Source of the DNA: an uncultured Massilia sp.
Lineage (GTDB): Bacteria; Pseudomonadota; Gammaproteobacteria; Burkholderiales; Burkholderiaceae
Assembly: GCA_946481275.1 (NCBI GenBank)
Contig: CAMLMV010000047.1
Span: forward strand, 1-50,976
Direction of reading: 5' to 3'
DNA length: 50,976 bases
Both the position numbers and the translations under genes were made by a program. How positions within the stretch are numbered: the first letter of the stretch is position 1; each line of letters starts with the position of its first letter. Positions 1 to 8,694 of the stretch are shown one piece after another. The notes beneath the pieces were generated by a model that was not told where the DNA came from, searched no databases, and saw only the letters and a program-made list of their open reading frames with translations.

Positions 1-272
1 GTGGTGAAGTTGTTCACCTTCTTCATGCGGGTGCTGATGAAGCGCTCGTAGTGGCCCAGGTCCAGGTCGGTCTCGGCGCCGTCGTCGGTGACGAACACTT
101 CGCCGTGCTGGGTGGGGCTCATCGTGCCCGGGTCCACGTTGATGTACGGGTCGAGCTTGAGCATGGTGACTTTGAGACCGCGCGATTCGAGGATCGCGGC
201 GAGGGAGGCGGCCGCGATCCCTTTACCCAGGGAAGACACGACGCCGCCAGTGACGAATACGAATTTGGTCAT
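1..272 (-). CDS. pyrG: CTP synthase, N-terminal part (gene runs off the left edge)
   Basis: CTP synthase makes CTP from UTP, ATP and glutamine in pyrimidine synthesis in the cytoplasm. The 90 visible residues are the start of the amidoligase domain. They contain the P-loop-like [15 protein letters not shown], then [15 protein letters not shown] and [21 protein letters not shown], which are hallmark blocks of PyrG. The ATG gives the usual [10 protein letters not shown] start. The remaining roughly 450 residues, including the glutaminase domain, lie outside the window. It is divergent from the DUF898 gene to the right. Confidence 0.97.
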   Translation of the reverse strand, partial: MTKFVFVTGGVVSSLGKGIAAASLAAILESRGLKVTMLKLDPYINVDPGTMSPTQHGEVFVTDDGAETDLDLGHYERFISTRMKKVNNFT

Positions 273-348
273 TGTGCAGAAGGTGCCGAACGGCACGCGC
301 GGGAAATAGAAATTATACCTTAAACCTGCAAATACTTCCTCATTCCAT

Positions 349-395
349 CTTGGCAACATAACCAATTGCCAAGTATGCGCGATTGTGGCTACACT
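349..395 (+). promoter_or_regulatory. Inverted repeat and candidate promoter before the DUF898 gene
   Basis: Positions 349-356 (CTTGGCAA) and 366-373 (TTGCCAAG) form a perfect 8-base inverted repeat with a 9-base spacer. The right arm contains TTGCCA (366-371), a possible -35, followed after 18 bases by TACACT (390-395), a possible -10. A repressor bound to the repeat would therefore cover the -35. Transcription from this promoter would begin at or next to the ATG at 403, which implies a nearly leaderless message. The regulator is unknown. Confidence 0.4.
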
Positions 396-402
396 GGGCG
401 CC

Positions 403-1518
403 ATGCACGCATCCGACGACAGCCCTGTTCACGAGCCGACCTCGCATGGCCTGTCGTTCTCCGGCAGCGGCGCCGAATATTTCCGCATCTGGATCGTCAA
501 CCTGCTGTTGACGGTGGCCACGCTGGGCATCTACTCGGCCTGGGCCAAGACCCGCCGGCTGCAGTATTTTTACCGGAACACCCAGCTCGCCGGCGCCGGC
601 TTCGACTTCCGCGGCGACCCGAAAGCGATCCTGCGCGGGCGCATCCTCGCCGTCGCGCTGCTGGCGACATACCACTATGCGTTCGGCTTTTCGCTCAAGG
701 TGGGCGTCGTCACCGTCGCGCTGCTGCTGGCCGGCCTGCCCTTCATGATGCGGTCGGCGCTGCGCTTCCGCCTCTCGAACACGGTCTACCGCGGCCTGCC
801 GTTCGGCTTCGCGGGCGGCATCAAGGAAGCGTATATCGTGTACTTCGTGCCGGTGGCGATCTTCGTGCTGCCCGGCGCGCTCGTCGCCCTGATGCCCAAG
901 AGTCCCCTGATCGGCGCCATCTTCCTGCTGTACCTGTGCTGGCCGCTGATGCATGGCGCCATGAAAGCGTACCAGCACAAGCACCTGATGGCGGGCGACC
1001 AGCACGCCGCGTTCGGGCTCGACACGGCGGGCCTGGCCAAGCCGTACGTGCGTGCGTTCCTGATCGGCCTCGGCGTGATCGTGGTCGTCGGGCTGGGCAT
1101 CGGCCTCTCGGTGTTCCTGGCGCGCGGCAACAAGCCGACAGCATTCATCGCGTTCATCCCGGCCATCCTCGCCATCGTGGCCATGTATCTCTATGTGCTG
1201 CTGATGGGTCCGTACATCCTCGTGCGCATGAACAACCTGGCCTGGTCGGCGACGTCGTTCCCCGGCGTGCGCATCACGTGCGCCATGCGGACCTGGCCCT
1301 ACCTCCGCCTGCAGACGGTCAACGTGCTGCTGACCCTGCTGACGTTCGGCCTGTTCCGCCCGTTCGCCGTCGTGCGCACGTGGAAATATCGCGTGGCCCA
1401 CATCACCGTCGACGCGCCGGACGGGTTCGAACAGGCCGTGCTGGCGGCGCGGCGCCCACCCGCGGCGGCGGCCGGCGACGGTATCGCCGACTTCCTCGGC
1501 GTGGACCTGTCGTGGTAA
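403..1518 (+). CDS. DUF898 (YjgN family) multi-pass inner-membrane protein
   Basis: This 371-residue integral membrane protein has an early [20 protein letters not shown] segment followed by [16 protein letters not shown], the repeated signature of the DUF898/YjgN family. The block recurs near the C-terminus ([18 protein letters not shown] then [12 protein letters not shown]), so the protein is an internal duplication. Its molecular function is not established. The start at 403 is preferred to an in-frame GTG at 385 because a candidate promoter lies at 366-395. The stop is 10 bases before an M48 protease gene, a pairing that suggests a shared operon and a role in envelope upkeep (inference). 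Confidence 0.85.
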   Translation: MHASDDSPVHEPTSHGLSFSGSGAEYFRIWIVNLLLTVATLGIYSAWAKTRRLQYFYRNTQLAGAGFDFRGDPKAILRGRILAVALLATYHYAFGFSLKVGVVTVALLLAGLPFMMRSALRFRLSNTVYRGLPFGFAGGIKEAYIVYFVPVAIFVLPGALVALMPKSPLIGAIFLLYLCWPLMHGAMKAYQHKHLMAGDQHAAFGLDTAGLAKPYVRAFLIGLGVIVVVGLGIGLSVFLARGNKPTAFIAFIPAILAIVAMYLYVLLMGPYILVRMNNLAWSATSFPGVRITCAMRTWPYLRLQTVNVLLTLLTFGLFRPFAVVRTWKYRVAHITVDAPDGFEQAVLAARRPPAAAAGDGIADFLGVDLSW

Positions 1519-1528
1519 GGAACCGGAC

Positions 1529-2572
1529 ATGATCGCCGCCCACTTTTTCGATGGCCACGACGCCCGCCTGCAACCGGTGGGCCTGGACGTGCGCAACGAC
1601 CACCTGCACGTCGATGCGGCGGGGTTCGAGCGCAGTTATCCGCTGGCGGACGTCGTGCTGGCCGAACCGTTCGAACAGGCGCCGCTGGTCCTGCGCCTCG
1701 GCGACGCCACCTGCGAGGTGCCGTACGGTCCGGGACGGCAAACGCTGCTGGCCGCGCTCGGCTACCGCAGGAGCGCCGTGGAACGCTGGCAGGCGCGCTG
1801 GCCCGCCGCGCTGGCCGCCCTCGTCCTGCTGCTGGCGCTGCTCGGTGCCGGCTTTGTCTGGGGCGTGCCGGCCGCCGCCGAATTCATCTCGGCGCGCCTG
1901 CCGGCCTCGGTCGACATCAAGCTCGGCCGCGCCGCACTGGCCGGCCTGGAAGCGCAGGGCATGCTGGCGCCGTCGCGCCTCTCGGACGACCGCATCGCCG
2001 ACGTCGAAGCGCTGCTGCCGCGCGCGCTTCCCCCGCACCCGCGCGTGCCCGTGCGCCTGCTCGTGCGCTCGTCCGATGCGTTGGGCGCCAATGCCCTGGC
2101 CCTCCCTGACGGCACGATCATCGTGACCGACGCGATGGTCCGCCTCGCGTTCGACGACCACAACCAACTGGACGACGACGGCAAGGCCGCCCTGCTGGGC
2201 GTGATCGGGCACGAGGTCGGCCACATCGAACGGCGCCACGCCACCCGCGCCATGACGGGATCGTCGCTGACGGCCGCCGTGTCGGCCACGCTGTTCGGCG
2301 ACTTCAGCGCCGTCGCCGCCGGCTTGCCCGCCGTGCTGACGCAGATGCGGTATTCGCGGGCGATGGAACTGGAAGCGGATGACGACGCCGTCTCGGTCCT
2401 GCGCCGCAACGGCCTGGAACCGGACGCGCTCGCCGATGCGCTGGAGGCGCTGGAACGGGCGCACCCGGGCGAGGACAAGCTTCCGCGCTGGCTGAAGCGC
2501 TCGATGACCTATTTGTCCACGCACCCCGCCACCAATGAACGCATCGCGCGCCTGCGCGAGGCGCGTCCCTAA
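1529..2572 (+). CDS. M48 family membrane-linked zinc metalloprotease
   Basis: This is a 347-residue protein with a roughly 85-residue N-terminal domain, one membrane segment at about 92-112, and an M48 peptidase domain. The zinc site is HEVGH at 228-232 (two His ligands and the catalytic Glu). The downstream glutamate ligand lies in the MELEAD block at about 279-284. M48 proteins of this type degrade or process envelope proteins. An AAGGA ribosome site sits eight bases before the ATG, and the gene follows the DUF898 gene by 10 bases, so the two are probably cotranscribed. The substrate is unknown. Confidence 0.9.
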   Translation: MIAAHFFDGHDARLQPVGLDVRNDHLHVDAAGFERSYPLADVVLAEPFEQAPLVLRLGDATCEVPYGPGRQTLLAALGYRRSAVERWQARWPAALAALVLLLALLGAGFVWGVPAAAEFISARLPASVDIKLGRAALAGLEAQGMLAPSRLSDDRIADVEALLPRALPPHPRVPVRLLVRSSDALGANALALPDGTIIVTDAMVRLAFDDHNQLDDDGKAALLGVIGHEVGHIERRHATRAMTGSSLTAAVSATLFGDFSAVAAGLPAVLTQMRYSRAMELEADDDAVSVLRRNGLEPDALADALEALERAHPGEDKLPRWLKRSMTYLSTHPATNERIARLREARP

Positions 2573-2821
2573 CTCAACTTGTCATTCTCGTCATTGCGCC
2601 GGATCAGGCGCGCCGCCCGGTGTTAGCCGGCATGCATCACAGTGTGTCCCGCAGGCAACATTATGATGATAAGGTTTCATCTTTCCGCCCCCCTGAATTC
2701 CCGAAAGTAACAAAGTTCGTCTGGCCATAAGTAGAATCGGCATCGGGGACACCGCCTGACGCGGCTCCCGGGCCGCACCACCGGCGGACACAATAATCAC
2801 GCTTGACCAAGGAAGAATCAT

Positions 2822-4507
2822 ATGGGCTTTCTCGCCAACATGAACATCGCGAAACGTCTCGGCGTGGGCTTCGCCCTCGTGCTGGGCCTGACTCTCGTCA
2901 TCGCGGCCGCCGCCGTCTGGCGCCTGAACACGATCGCGGATGCCACGCGCGCGATGATGGCCGTCCCGCTGGCCAAGGAGCGCATGATGGAAGAATGGCA
3001 TATGCAAACGTTCGCCGCCGTGCGCCGCACCGCTGCCATCGTCAAGAGCTCGGACCCCAGCCTCGTCGAATTCTTCAAGGCCGACGGCGTCAAGACCGCC
3101 AGCCGCTCGACCGAACTGCAGAAGAAGATCGAGGCGCTGGTCGACGGCGCCGAAGAACGCGCGCTGTTCAGCCGCATCGGCGAACTGCGCAAGGCCTATA
3201 CGTCGTCCAAGGAACGCGCGATCAAGGCCAAGTCCGCCGGCGACACCGCGGAGGCCGAACGCATCCTGAACCAGGAGTACATGCCGACGTCGGAAGCCTA
3301 CGAAGGCAAGCAGGCCGAGCTGGTCAAGATGCAGCAGAACCGCATCGACACCGTCGCGAAGGAGATCGACGCCGCCAGCCGCAACAGCGCGCGCGCGATC
3401 ACGATCGTGGCCGGCGTGGCCGTGCTGTTCGGCGCCGTCTGCGCGTGGGTGCTGGCCAATGCCATCGTCCGTCCGATCCGCCAGGCCGTGGACGTGGCCG
3501 AGAAAGTGGCCGGCGGCGACCTCACCCAGCACATCGACGCCAGCGGCACGTGCGAGACCGGCGCCCTGCTGCGCGCGCTGCGCCACATGAACGACGGACT
3601 CGTCGCGATCGTTTCCCAGGTCCGCAGCGGCACGGACACCATCGCCACCGCATCGGCGGAAATCTCGGCCGGCAACATGGACCTGTCCTCGCGCACCGAA
3701 CAACAGGCCGGCTCGCTCGGCACGACGGCCAGCACGGTCGAGGAACTGACGGGCACCGTGCGCCAGAACGCGGATAACGCGCGCCAGGCGAGCCAGCTCT
3801 CCATCGCCGCGTCGGAAATCGCCACGCAGGGCGGCGCCGTCGTCGACCAGGTCGTGCAGACCATGGGCGCGATCAACGATTCGTCCAAGAAGATCGTGGA
3901 CATCATCAGCGTCATCGACGGCATCGCCTTCCAGACCAACATCCTCGCGCTGAACGCGGCCGTCGAAGCGGCGCGCGCCGGCGAACAGGGCCGCGGCTTC
4001 GCCGTCGTGGCGGGCGAGGTGCGCACGCTGGCGCAGCGTTCGGCCGCGGCCGCGAAAGAGATCAAGGCCCTGATCGTGGATTCGGTCAGCAAGGTCGAGG
4101 ACGGCACGAAGCTGGTCGACCAGGCCGGCATGACGATGAGCGAAGTGGTCGACAGCATCCGCAAGGTGAGCGACATCGTGGCCGAGATCGCCAGCGCCAG
4201 CGGCGAGCAGAGCACCGGCATCGAGCAGGTCAACAAAGCCATCGCCGACATGGATTCGTCCACGCAGCACAATGCCGCCCTCGTCGAGGAATCGGCCGCG
4301 GCCGCCACCGCGCTGCGCGACCAGGCCGACAAGCTGGCCGAAGTGGTCAGCCTGTTCCACATCGATGCCAACACCATGACGGCACCGAAGGCCGCGCCTG
4401 CATCCGTGCCCGCGCCCACGCGCGCCGTCGTGCCCGTGAAGACGAGCATCCGCAAGCCTGCACCGAAAGCCGCGGCAGCGGCGACCGAGGAGTGGGAAAC
4501 GTTCTGA
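2822..4507 (+). CDS. Methyl-accepting chemotaxis protein (Tar/Tsr type)
   Basis: This is a 561-residue transmembrane chemoreceptor. It has a first membrane segment at about 10-32, a periplasmic four-helix-like sensor of about 160 residues, a second segment at about 195-215 and a HAMP linker. A long coiled-coil signalling domain carries the conserved hairpin tip FQTNILALNAAVEAARAGEQ. The last five residues, EWETF, resemble the NWETF tail that tethers CheR and CheB in enteric receptors. The ligand cannot be read from the sequence. A GGAAG ribosome site precedes the ATG. No other chemotaxis gene is near, so this is an orphan receptor locus. The 249 bases before it hold no gene that I can support. 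Confidence 0.95.
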   Translation: MGFLANMNIAKRLGVGFALVLGLTLVIAAAAVWRLNTIADATRAMMAVPLAKERMMEEWHMQTFAAVRRTAAIVKSSDPSLVEFFKADGVKTASRSTELQKKIEALVDGAEERALFSRIGELRKAYTSSKERAIKAKSAGDTAEAERILNQEYMPTSEAYEGKQAELVKMQQNRIDTVAKEIDAASRNSARAITIVAGVAVLFGAVCAWVLANAIVRPIRQAVDVAEKVAGGDLTQHIDASGTCETGALLRALRHMNDGLVAIVSQVRSGTDTIATASAEISAGNMDLSSRTEQQAGSLGTTASTVEELTGTVRQNADNARQASQLSIAASEIATQGGAVVDQVVQTMGAINDSSKKIVDIISVIDGIAFQTNILALNAAVEAARAGEQGRGFAVVAGEVRTLAQRSAAAAKEIKALIVDSVSKVEDGTKLVDQAGMTMSEVVDSIRKVSDIVAEIASASGEQSTGIEQVNKAIADMDSSTQHNAALVEESAAAATALRDQADKLAEVVSLFHIDANTMTAPKAAPASVPAPTRAVVPVKTSIRKPAPKAAAAATEEWETF

Positions 4508-4580
4508 AGCCGTCCGTGCGTGCGCGCCGGACTCGGGTATCCTTCTGCTTCCGGACTGGAATGAGGCGAGAGAGGGAAAA

Positions 4581-4982
4581 ATGTCCTACGAGGAACGCGA
4601 CGACTACGGCATGTACAGGAACAAGCACGGCAAGGGACCGGGCCCGGAACTGATGGGCGCGAACACCCTGATCGGCGACCACGTCCACAACCTGCAGAAC
4701 GAACACCTGGGCGTCATCAAGGAATTCATGGTGGACATGCGCACGGGTGCCATCGCCTACGCCGTGATGTCGTCCAGCCGCTTCCTCGGGCTGGGCGAAA
4801 AGCTCTTCGCCGTGCCCTGGCAGGCGCTGACCTTGGACCCGCAGCACAAGCGCTTCACGATGGACATCCCCAAGGAACGCATCGCCGGCGCGCCCGGCTT
4901 CGATACCGACCACTGGCCGGACATGGCCGATACGCGCTGGATGGGCGAGGTGCACGCGTATTACGGCACCTCGCCGGCCTGA
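4581..4982 (+). CDS. PRC-barrel domain protein
   Basis: This is a 133-residue soluble protein. Its central part (GANTLIGDHVHNLQNEHLGVIKEFMVD through AVPWQALTLD) is a PRC-barrel, a small beta-barrel fold found in photosynthetic reaction centre H subunits, RimM and many stress-associated proteins. A purine-rich GAGAGAGG ribosome site precedes the ATG. In related bacteria such genes are often stress-induced, but nothing here shows that directly. The role is unknown. Confidence 0.8.
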   Translation: MSYEERDDYGMYRNKHGKGPGPELMGANTLIGDHVHNLQNEHLGVIKEFMVDMRTGAIAYAVMSSSRFLGLGEKLFAVPWQALTLDPQHKRFTMDIPKERIAGAPGFDTDHWPDMADTRWMGEVHAYYGTSPA

Positions 4983-5200
4983 TTACTTCTTCGGCATCAG
5001 GTCGAGCAGAACCGCCGTCTCGGCCTTGATGGTGTTGACGACCGTCGGCTTGAAGTCCGGGGCCCGCGGCGCCCAGCACGGCCTTCACCATGCGGGCCAG
5101 CGTGGTGCATGATCGTACCGGACGGCATGGAGGCGTCGTCATGGAACGACGGCACGTAATCCGGCTTCGGGAAGCGCGTGAACAGGCCATCCTTCAGCAT
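4983..5200 (-). pseudogene. Remnant of an M20 family amidohydrolase/peptidase
   Basis: Three short pieces in different frames can be joined. The first is MLKDGLFTRFPKPDY followed by FHDDASMPSGTI, which resembles the middle of hippurate-hydrolase-type M20 peptidases. The second is TLARMVKAVLGA, like a segment late in the second half of the catalytic domain. The third is DFKPTVVNTIKAETAVLLDL ending in TAA, like the extreme C-terminus. An intact enzyme is about 400-440 residues, so most of the gene is deleted and what remains is frameshifted. The assignment rests on motif recall. It lies directly downstream of the molybdopterin oxidoreductase gene on the same strand. Confidence 0.55.
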
Positions 5201-5238
5201 CGCGCTTGCCGCGCGTGGCCGCGACCTGATCCCCGTTC

Positions 5239-7887
5239 TTATACCTTGCGCACGCTGCAGACCGTGTCGAACCACGACTGCATGCCCACCAGCGGCGCCG
5301 GGTTGACGGGCAGGATGGCGTTGATGTTCACGCCGTTGCCGCGCCCGCCGCGGCGCGCGTCCCACCACACGCCGTTCGTGAGGTCGTCGACGCGCGGCGC
5401 CGACGCCAGGCTCTTGCGCATCGCCGCCTGGCCGGTGGCATCCAACACGGCGTCGCGCGCGCCTGCGCGGCCCTGCGCGGCACGCCCGCCCACCTGCCAG
5501 CCCAGGGAGTTCGACACGGCCAGCACCTTCGGATGGATGGCGTCGGTGACGAACACGCGGATGCGCGCGCGTCCCACGACCTCCTCGCGTCCCGCGGGCG
5601 CGGCCTTGAAGGCGGCGTCGCCCCGGGCGCCCGAGCGGGGGCGGTAGGTCGTCAGTTCGACCATGTCGCCGGACTTCACCCCGATGCGCCGCGCCACCTT
5701 CGGATGCATCCACATCGGGTTGTCGTGCACGATCTCGGACAGGTATTTTTGCGACGCCGTGCGGCCCTGCGTGTGCACGTTCCACTTGAACGTCGTCAGG
5801 ACGAAGCGGTCGTCGGCAAGCCGGTCCAGGCCGGGCACGGGATGGAATGCCGGCATGCCGTCGTCCGCAATGCCCGCCTTCGCCGCGACCTCCGCCACTT
5901 CCGGCGCGAGGATCTCGAAGCGGCGCGACGGCGTGGCGAACCCGCGCAGCGGATCGCCCTTCACCATCAGTCCGACGGCGCGTTCCTTGCCGGCCCTGTC
6001 CGCCTTGAGGATGCGGCCCGCGTCGTCCACGCGCGTGCCGGCCAGCTGTTCCGCGCCGAGCCTGCGGCGGTACACCTCGTAGGCCTTGGGCTGGCTCCTG
6101 TCCACATGCACGCCGTAGTGCTTCATATAGTCGAAGCCCGACGCGAACGTGCGGCCGTCCGGACCTTGCGTCGGCAGCTTCGAACACTGCGTTCGCACGA
6201 AGTCTTCGTGCGTACCGAACGCGAAATACTTCGCCTGCTCCGGCGCCAGGCGCCGGCCCACGTCGAACAGGACCTCGGGGAAGGACCGCGCCTCGCCCGG
6301 CGGCGCCGTCATCGGCTGGCGCAGCATCACGTAATGCTGCAGCTCGAGGTTGTTGCGGATGTCCATGCCCCATCGTTCGAGATACGTCGCGTCGGGCAGG
6401 ATCAGGTCGGCCCAGTGCGCCATCTCGGAATACACGATGTCCGAGCAGGCGTGGAACGGGATCAGCTTTTCGTCGGCCAGCACACGGGCGGCCGTCGTGC
6501 GGCCCTCCGGCCACGTCATCGGGGACACGATCGTGTAGCTCAGGTAGACGTCGAGCTGCGCGCGGCCCTGCTCCAGGTAGTCGTACACGACCTGACCCAC
6601 CTTCATCTTCTGCCACCGGTTCGCCAGCGGCCACTCGGGAGGGTCTTCCAGGTCGGTGCGGATCTTGACTTTCGGCGGCTCGGGCTGCGGCGCGGGATAC
6701 TTCACCGGCGCCAGCTTCTCCTCCAGCCCGTAGCAATAGCCGCCCGGGCGGCCGACGGAACCGACCAGCGCATTGAGCATCACGACGGCGCGTTCGTTGT
6801 TGAAGCCGTTGTAGTGCGCGCCCGTGCCGCGGTTGGTGAAGGCGGCGACGGCGGGACGCGCGCGCGCGAACTCGATCGCGATCCGTTCGATGTCCGCGGC
6901 CGGCACGCCCGACTGGACCTGCGCCCACGCCGGCGTGCAATCCTTCAGCCACGCACGCAGTTGCGCTTCGCCGGGCTGCACGAAGTCCTCGACGAAGGCG
7001 CGGTCGTGCAGGTTCTCGCGCAGGATCACATGCGCCATCGCGAGCGCGAGCGCGCCTTCGGTGCCGGGATGCGGCTGGAACCATTCGTCGCTGCGCCCCG
7101 CGGTATTCGACATGCGCACGTCGAACGTCACGAGCTTGGCGCCGTGATCGAAGCGCGCCTTCACGACGCGTTGCACCAGATGCAGTCCGCCCTGGTGCGC
7201 CTCGTAGAAGTTGGCGCCGAAGTTCAGGAAGTAGCGGCAGCGCTCGGCGTCGATCGATTCCCAGTCGGTCTCGCCCAGGCTCACGTAGTTGGCGGCACGC
7301 TTGTTCGACGAGCACAGCGCGCGGTGGTTCAGCAGGACGGGCGAGCCCACTGCATTCAGGAAGCGCGCGAACTCCGCTTCGTAGCGCGAGCGGCCCTGGT
7401 GGATCGCCACGCGCTCCGGGTGGCCGGCGGCGATGCTCTTGCGGATGCGCGCCGCGATCTCGTCGTACGCCTCATCCCACGTGATGCGCTTCCACAGGCC
7501 CTCGCCCCGCTTGCCCACGCGCCTGAGCGGGTACAGCAGACGCTCGGGATACGTGTTGATCGTGGGACCGCTCTGCCCCTTCGCGCACGTCATGAAGCTG
7601 CCGAGGTTCGGATCGAGCGGATTCCCGCGGATCTTGACGACCTTGCCGTCCTCGACGAACCCTTCGATGCCGCACACGGTGGAGCAGTTCAGGCACACGC
7701 TTTTCACCGCCGTGGCGGTGCGGTAGTCGACGTGCCGCTTGCGCGCCTTGCCGTCCGCGTCGACGGCGTAGTTCAGCGGCTCGGCGACGGCCGCCGCGGC
7801 ATCGCCCGGGGCGAGCAGAATGGTCTCGCCGACGGCCAGCGTGGCCAGCGCGCCGAGACCGGACTTGAGGAAACCGCGACGTTCCAT
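5239..7887 (-). CDS. Molybdopterin-dependent oxidoreductase, catalytic subunit (DMSO reductase superfamily)
   Basis: This is an 882-residue enzyme with an ERRGFLKSG twin-arginine motif at the N-terminus, indicating export of the folded protein. Cysteines 65, 68, 72 and 101 (C-x2-C-x3-C-x28-C) bind the proximal [4Fe-4S] cluster. The C-terminal part, from about residue 730, is the dinucleotide-binding domain. The nearest relatives by pattern are the PsrA/TtrA/SoeA group, which act on sulfur or arsenic oxyanions. The substrate cannot be fixed from the sequence. The ATG overlaps the stop of the iron-sulfur subunit gene by one base (TGATG), so translation is probably coupled. No membrane-anchor gene is visible, which is unusual for this type. 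Confidence 0.88.
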   Translation of the reverse strand: MERRGFLKSGLGALATLAVGETILLAPGDAAAAVAEPLNYAVDADGKARKRHVDYRTATAVKSVCLNCSTVCGIEGFVEDGKVVKIRGNPLDPNLGSFMTCAKGQSGPTINTYPERLLYPLRRVGKRGEGLWKRITWDEAYDEIAARIRKSIAAGHPERVAIHQGRSRYEAEFARFLNAVGSPVLLNHRALCSSNKRAANYVSLGETDWESIDAERCRYFLNFGANFYEAHQGGLHLVQRVVKARFDHGAKLVTFDVRMSNTAGRSDEWFQPHPGTEGALALAMAHVILRENLHDRAFVEDFVQPGEAQLRAWLKDCTPAWAQVQSGVPAADIERIAIEFARARPAVAAFTNRGTGAHYNGFNNERAVVMLNALVGSVGRPGGYCYGLEEKLAPVKYPAPQPEPPKVKIRTDLEDPPEWPLANRWQKMKVGQVVYDYLEQGRAQLDVYLSYTIVSPMTWPEGRTTAARVLADEKLIPFHACSDIVYSEMAHWADLILPDATYLERWGMDIRNNLELQHYVMLRQPMTAPPGEARSFPEVLFDVGRRLAPEQAKYFAFGTHEDFVRTQCSKLPTQGPDGRTFASGFDYMKHYGVHVDRSQPKAYEVYRRRLGAEQLAGTRVDDAGRILKADRAGKERAVGLMVKGDPLRGFATPSRRFEILAPEVAEVAAKAGIADDGMPAFHPVPGLDRLADDRFVLTTFKWNVHTQGRTASQKYLSEIVHDNPMWMHPKVARRIGVKSGDMVELTTYRPRSGARGDAAFKAAPAGREEVVGRARIRVFVTDAIHPKVLAVSNSLGWQVGGRAAQGRAGARDAVLDATGQAAMRKSLASAPRVDDLTNGVWWDARRGGRGNGVNINAILPVNPAPLVGMQSWFDTVCSVRKV

Positions 7888-8615
7888 CACTTGCCCCCCT
7901 TCGGTTTCGCCGTCGCGTTGCCGACGGCGGTGCCGTAGTCGGCGCGCAGCTCCGCCCACGTGTCGATCTCGTACGTGAACGGATCGTGGTTGCGGCCCTT
8001 CGGCAGCTTGTTCTCGACGGCGCGCGGCACGACGGTCCCGATGCCGCGGTAATGCACGGCCGGGCGCGTGCCTTCCTGCGGCTTGAGCACGGCCAGATCC
8101 TTCCTGTGCTGCGCGTTGAAGCGGCTCACGGCGCTGCCCGGGTCGTTCAGGTCGCCGAACGCGAACACGTCGGCGGGACACGCCTCCACGCACGCCGGCT
8201 GCATGCCGGCGTCGAGCCGGTGACTGCAGAAGTCGCACTTGTCCGCGACCTGCGCGACCGGATCGATGTGGATGGCGCCGTACGGGCACGCGGCGATGCA
8301 GTCGCGCGACCGGTCGCAGCTGTCCACGTCGATGCGCACGACACCGTCCGCGTCGCGGCGGATCGATTCGGTGGGACACGCCTTCAGGCACGGCGCGTCC
8401 TCGCACTGCATGCACAGGGCAGGCAGGAACGCGCGCTTCGGCGAGACCTTGCCGGCGGCGTTCTTGCCGTGGAAGTCGTGGTAATAGACCTTGGTGCGGA
8501 ACATGCCGAGGTAGACCGAGTTCTCGACCTTGCAGGCGACGGAGCAGGCATGGCAGCCGATGCAGCGCTCGGTGTCGATGGCCAGGCCCCAGTGCGGAGT
8601 TTTTTCAGGTGTCAT
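7887..8615 (-). CDS. Four-cluster ferredoxin-type electron-transfer subunit (DmsB/PsrB-like)
   Basis: This 242-residue protein carries electrons between a quinol or cytochrome partner and the molybdenum subunit encoded immediately downstream. Four cysteine groups are visible: 18/21/24/28, 68/71/76/80, 100/-/106/110 and 127/130/142/146. In the third group the second position is Ser103 (CDRSRDC) where relatives have Cys. In NarH this position is Trp and that cluster is [3Fe-4S], so a three-iron or missing cluster is likely here. No signal sequence is present, so the protein probably hitchhikes through Tat with the catalytic subunit. Confidence 0.9.
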   Translation of the reverse strand: MTPEKTPHWGLAIDTERCIGCHACSVACKVENSVYLGMFRTKVYYHDFHGKNAAGKVSPKRAFLPALCMQCEDAPCLKACPTESIRRDADGVVRIDVDSCDRSRDCIAACPYGAIHIDPVAQVADKCDFCSHRLDAGMQPACVEACPADVFAFGDLNDPGSAVSRFNAQHRKDLAVLKPQEGTRPAVHYRGIGTVVPRAVENKLPKGRNHDPFTYEIDTWAELRADYGTAVGNATAKPKGGK

Positions 8616-8694
8616 GGCGTGAAGAATAGTGGGCCGCGCGGGCGCGAACCCGCGATGATAAACGATCGCGCCGCGCGCCCCCCTTCACGTCGTG

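Noticed and set aside
340..1596. Long minus-strand open frame opposite the DUF898 gene
   Set aside because: It is a low-complexity Arg/Gln/His-rich translation caused by high GC on the opposite strand; the plus-strand frame has clear family motifs.
5533..7938. 801-residue plus-strand open frame over the molybdopterin oxidoreductase
   Set aside because: Shadow frame; the minus strand has the twin-arginine motif and cluster cysteines.
7888..8415. Upstream extension of the molybdopterin subunit frame into the ferredoxin gene
   Set aside because: The added residues are Arg-rich shadow of the ferredoxin frame, and the twin-arginine start at 7887 is far more natural.
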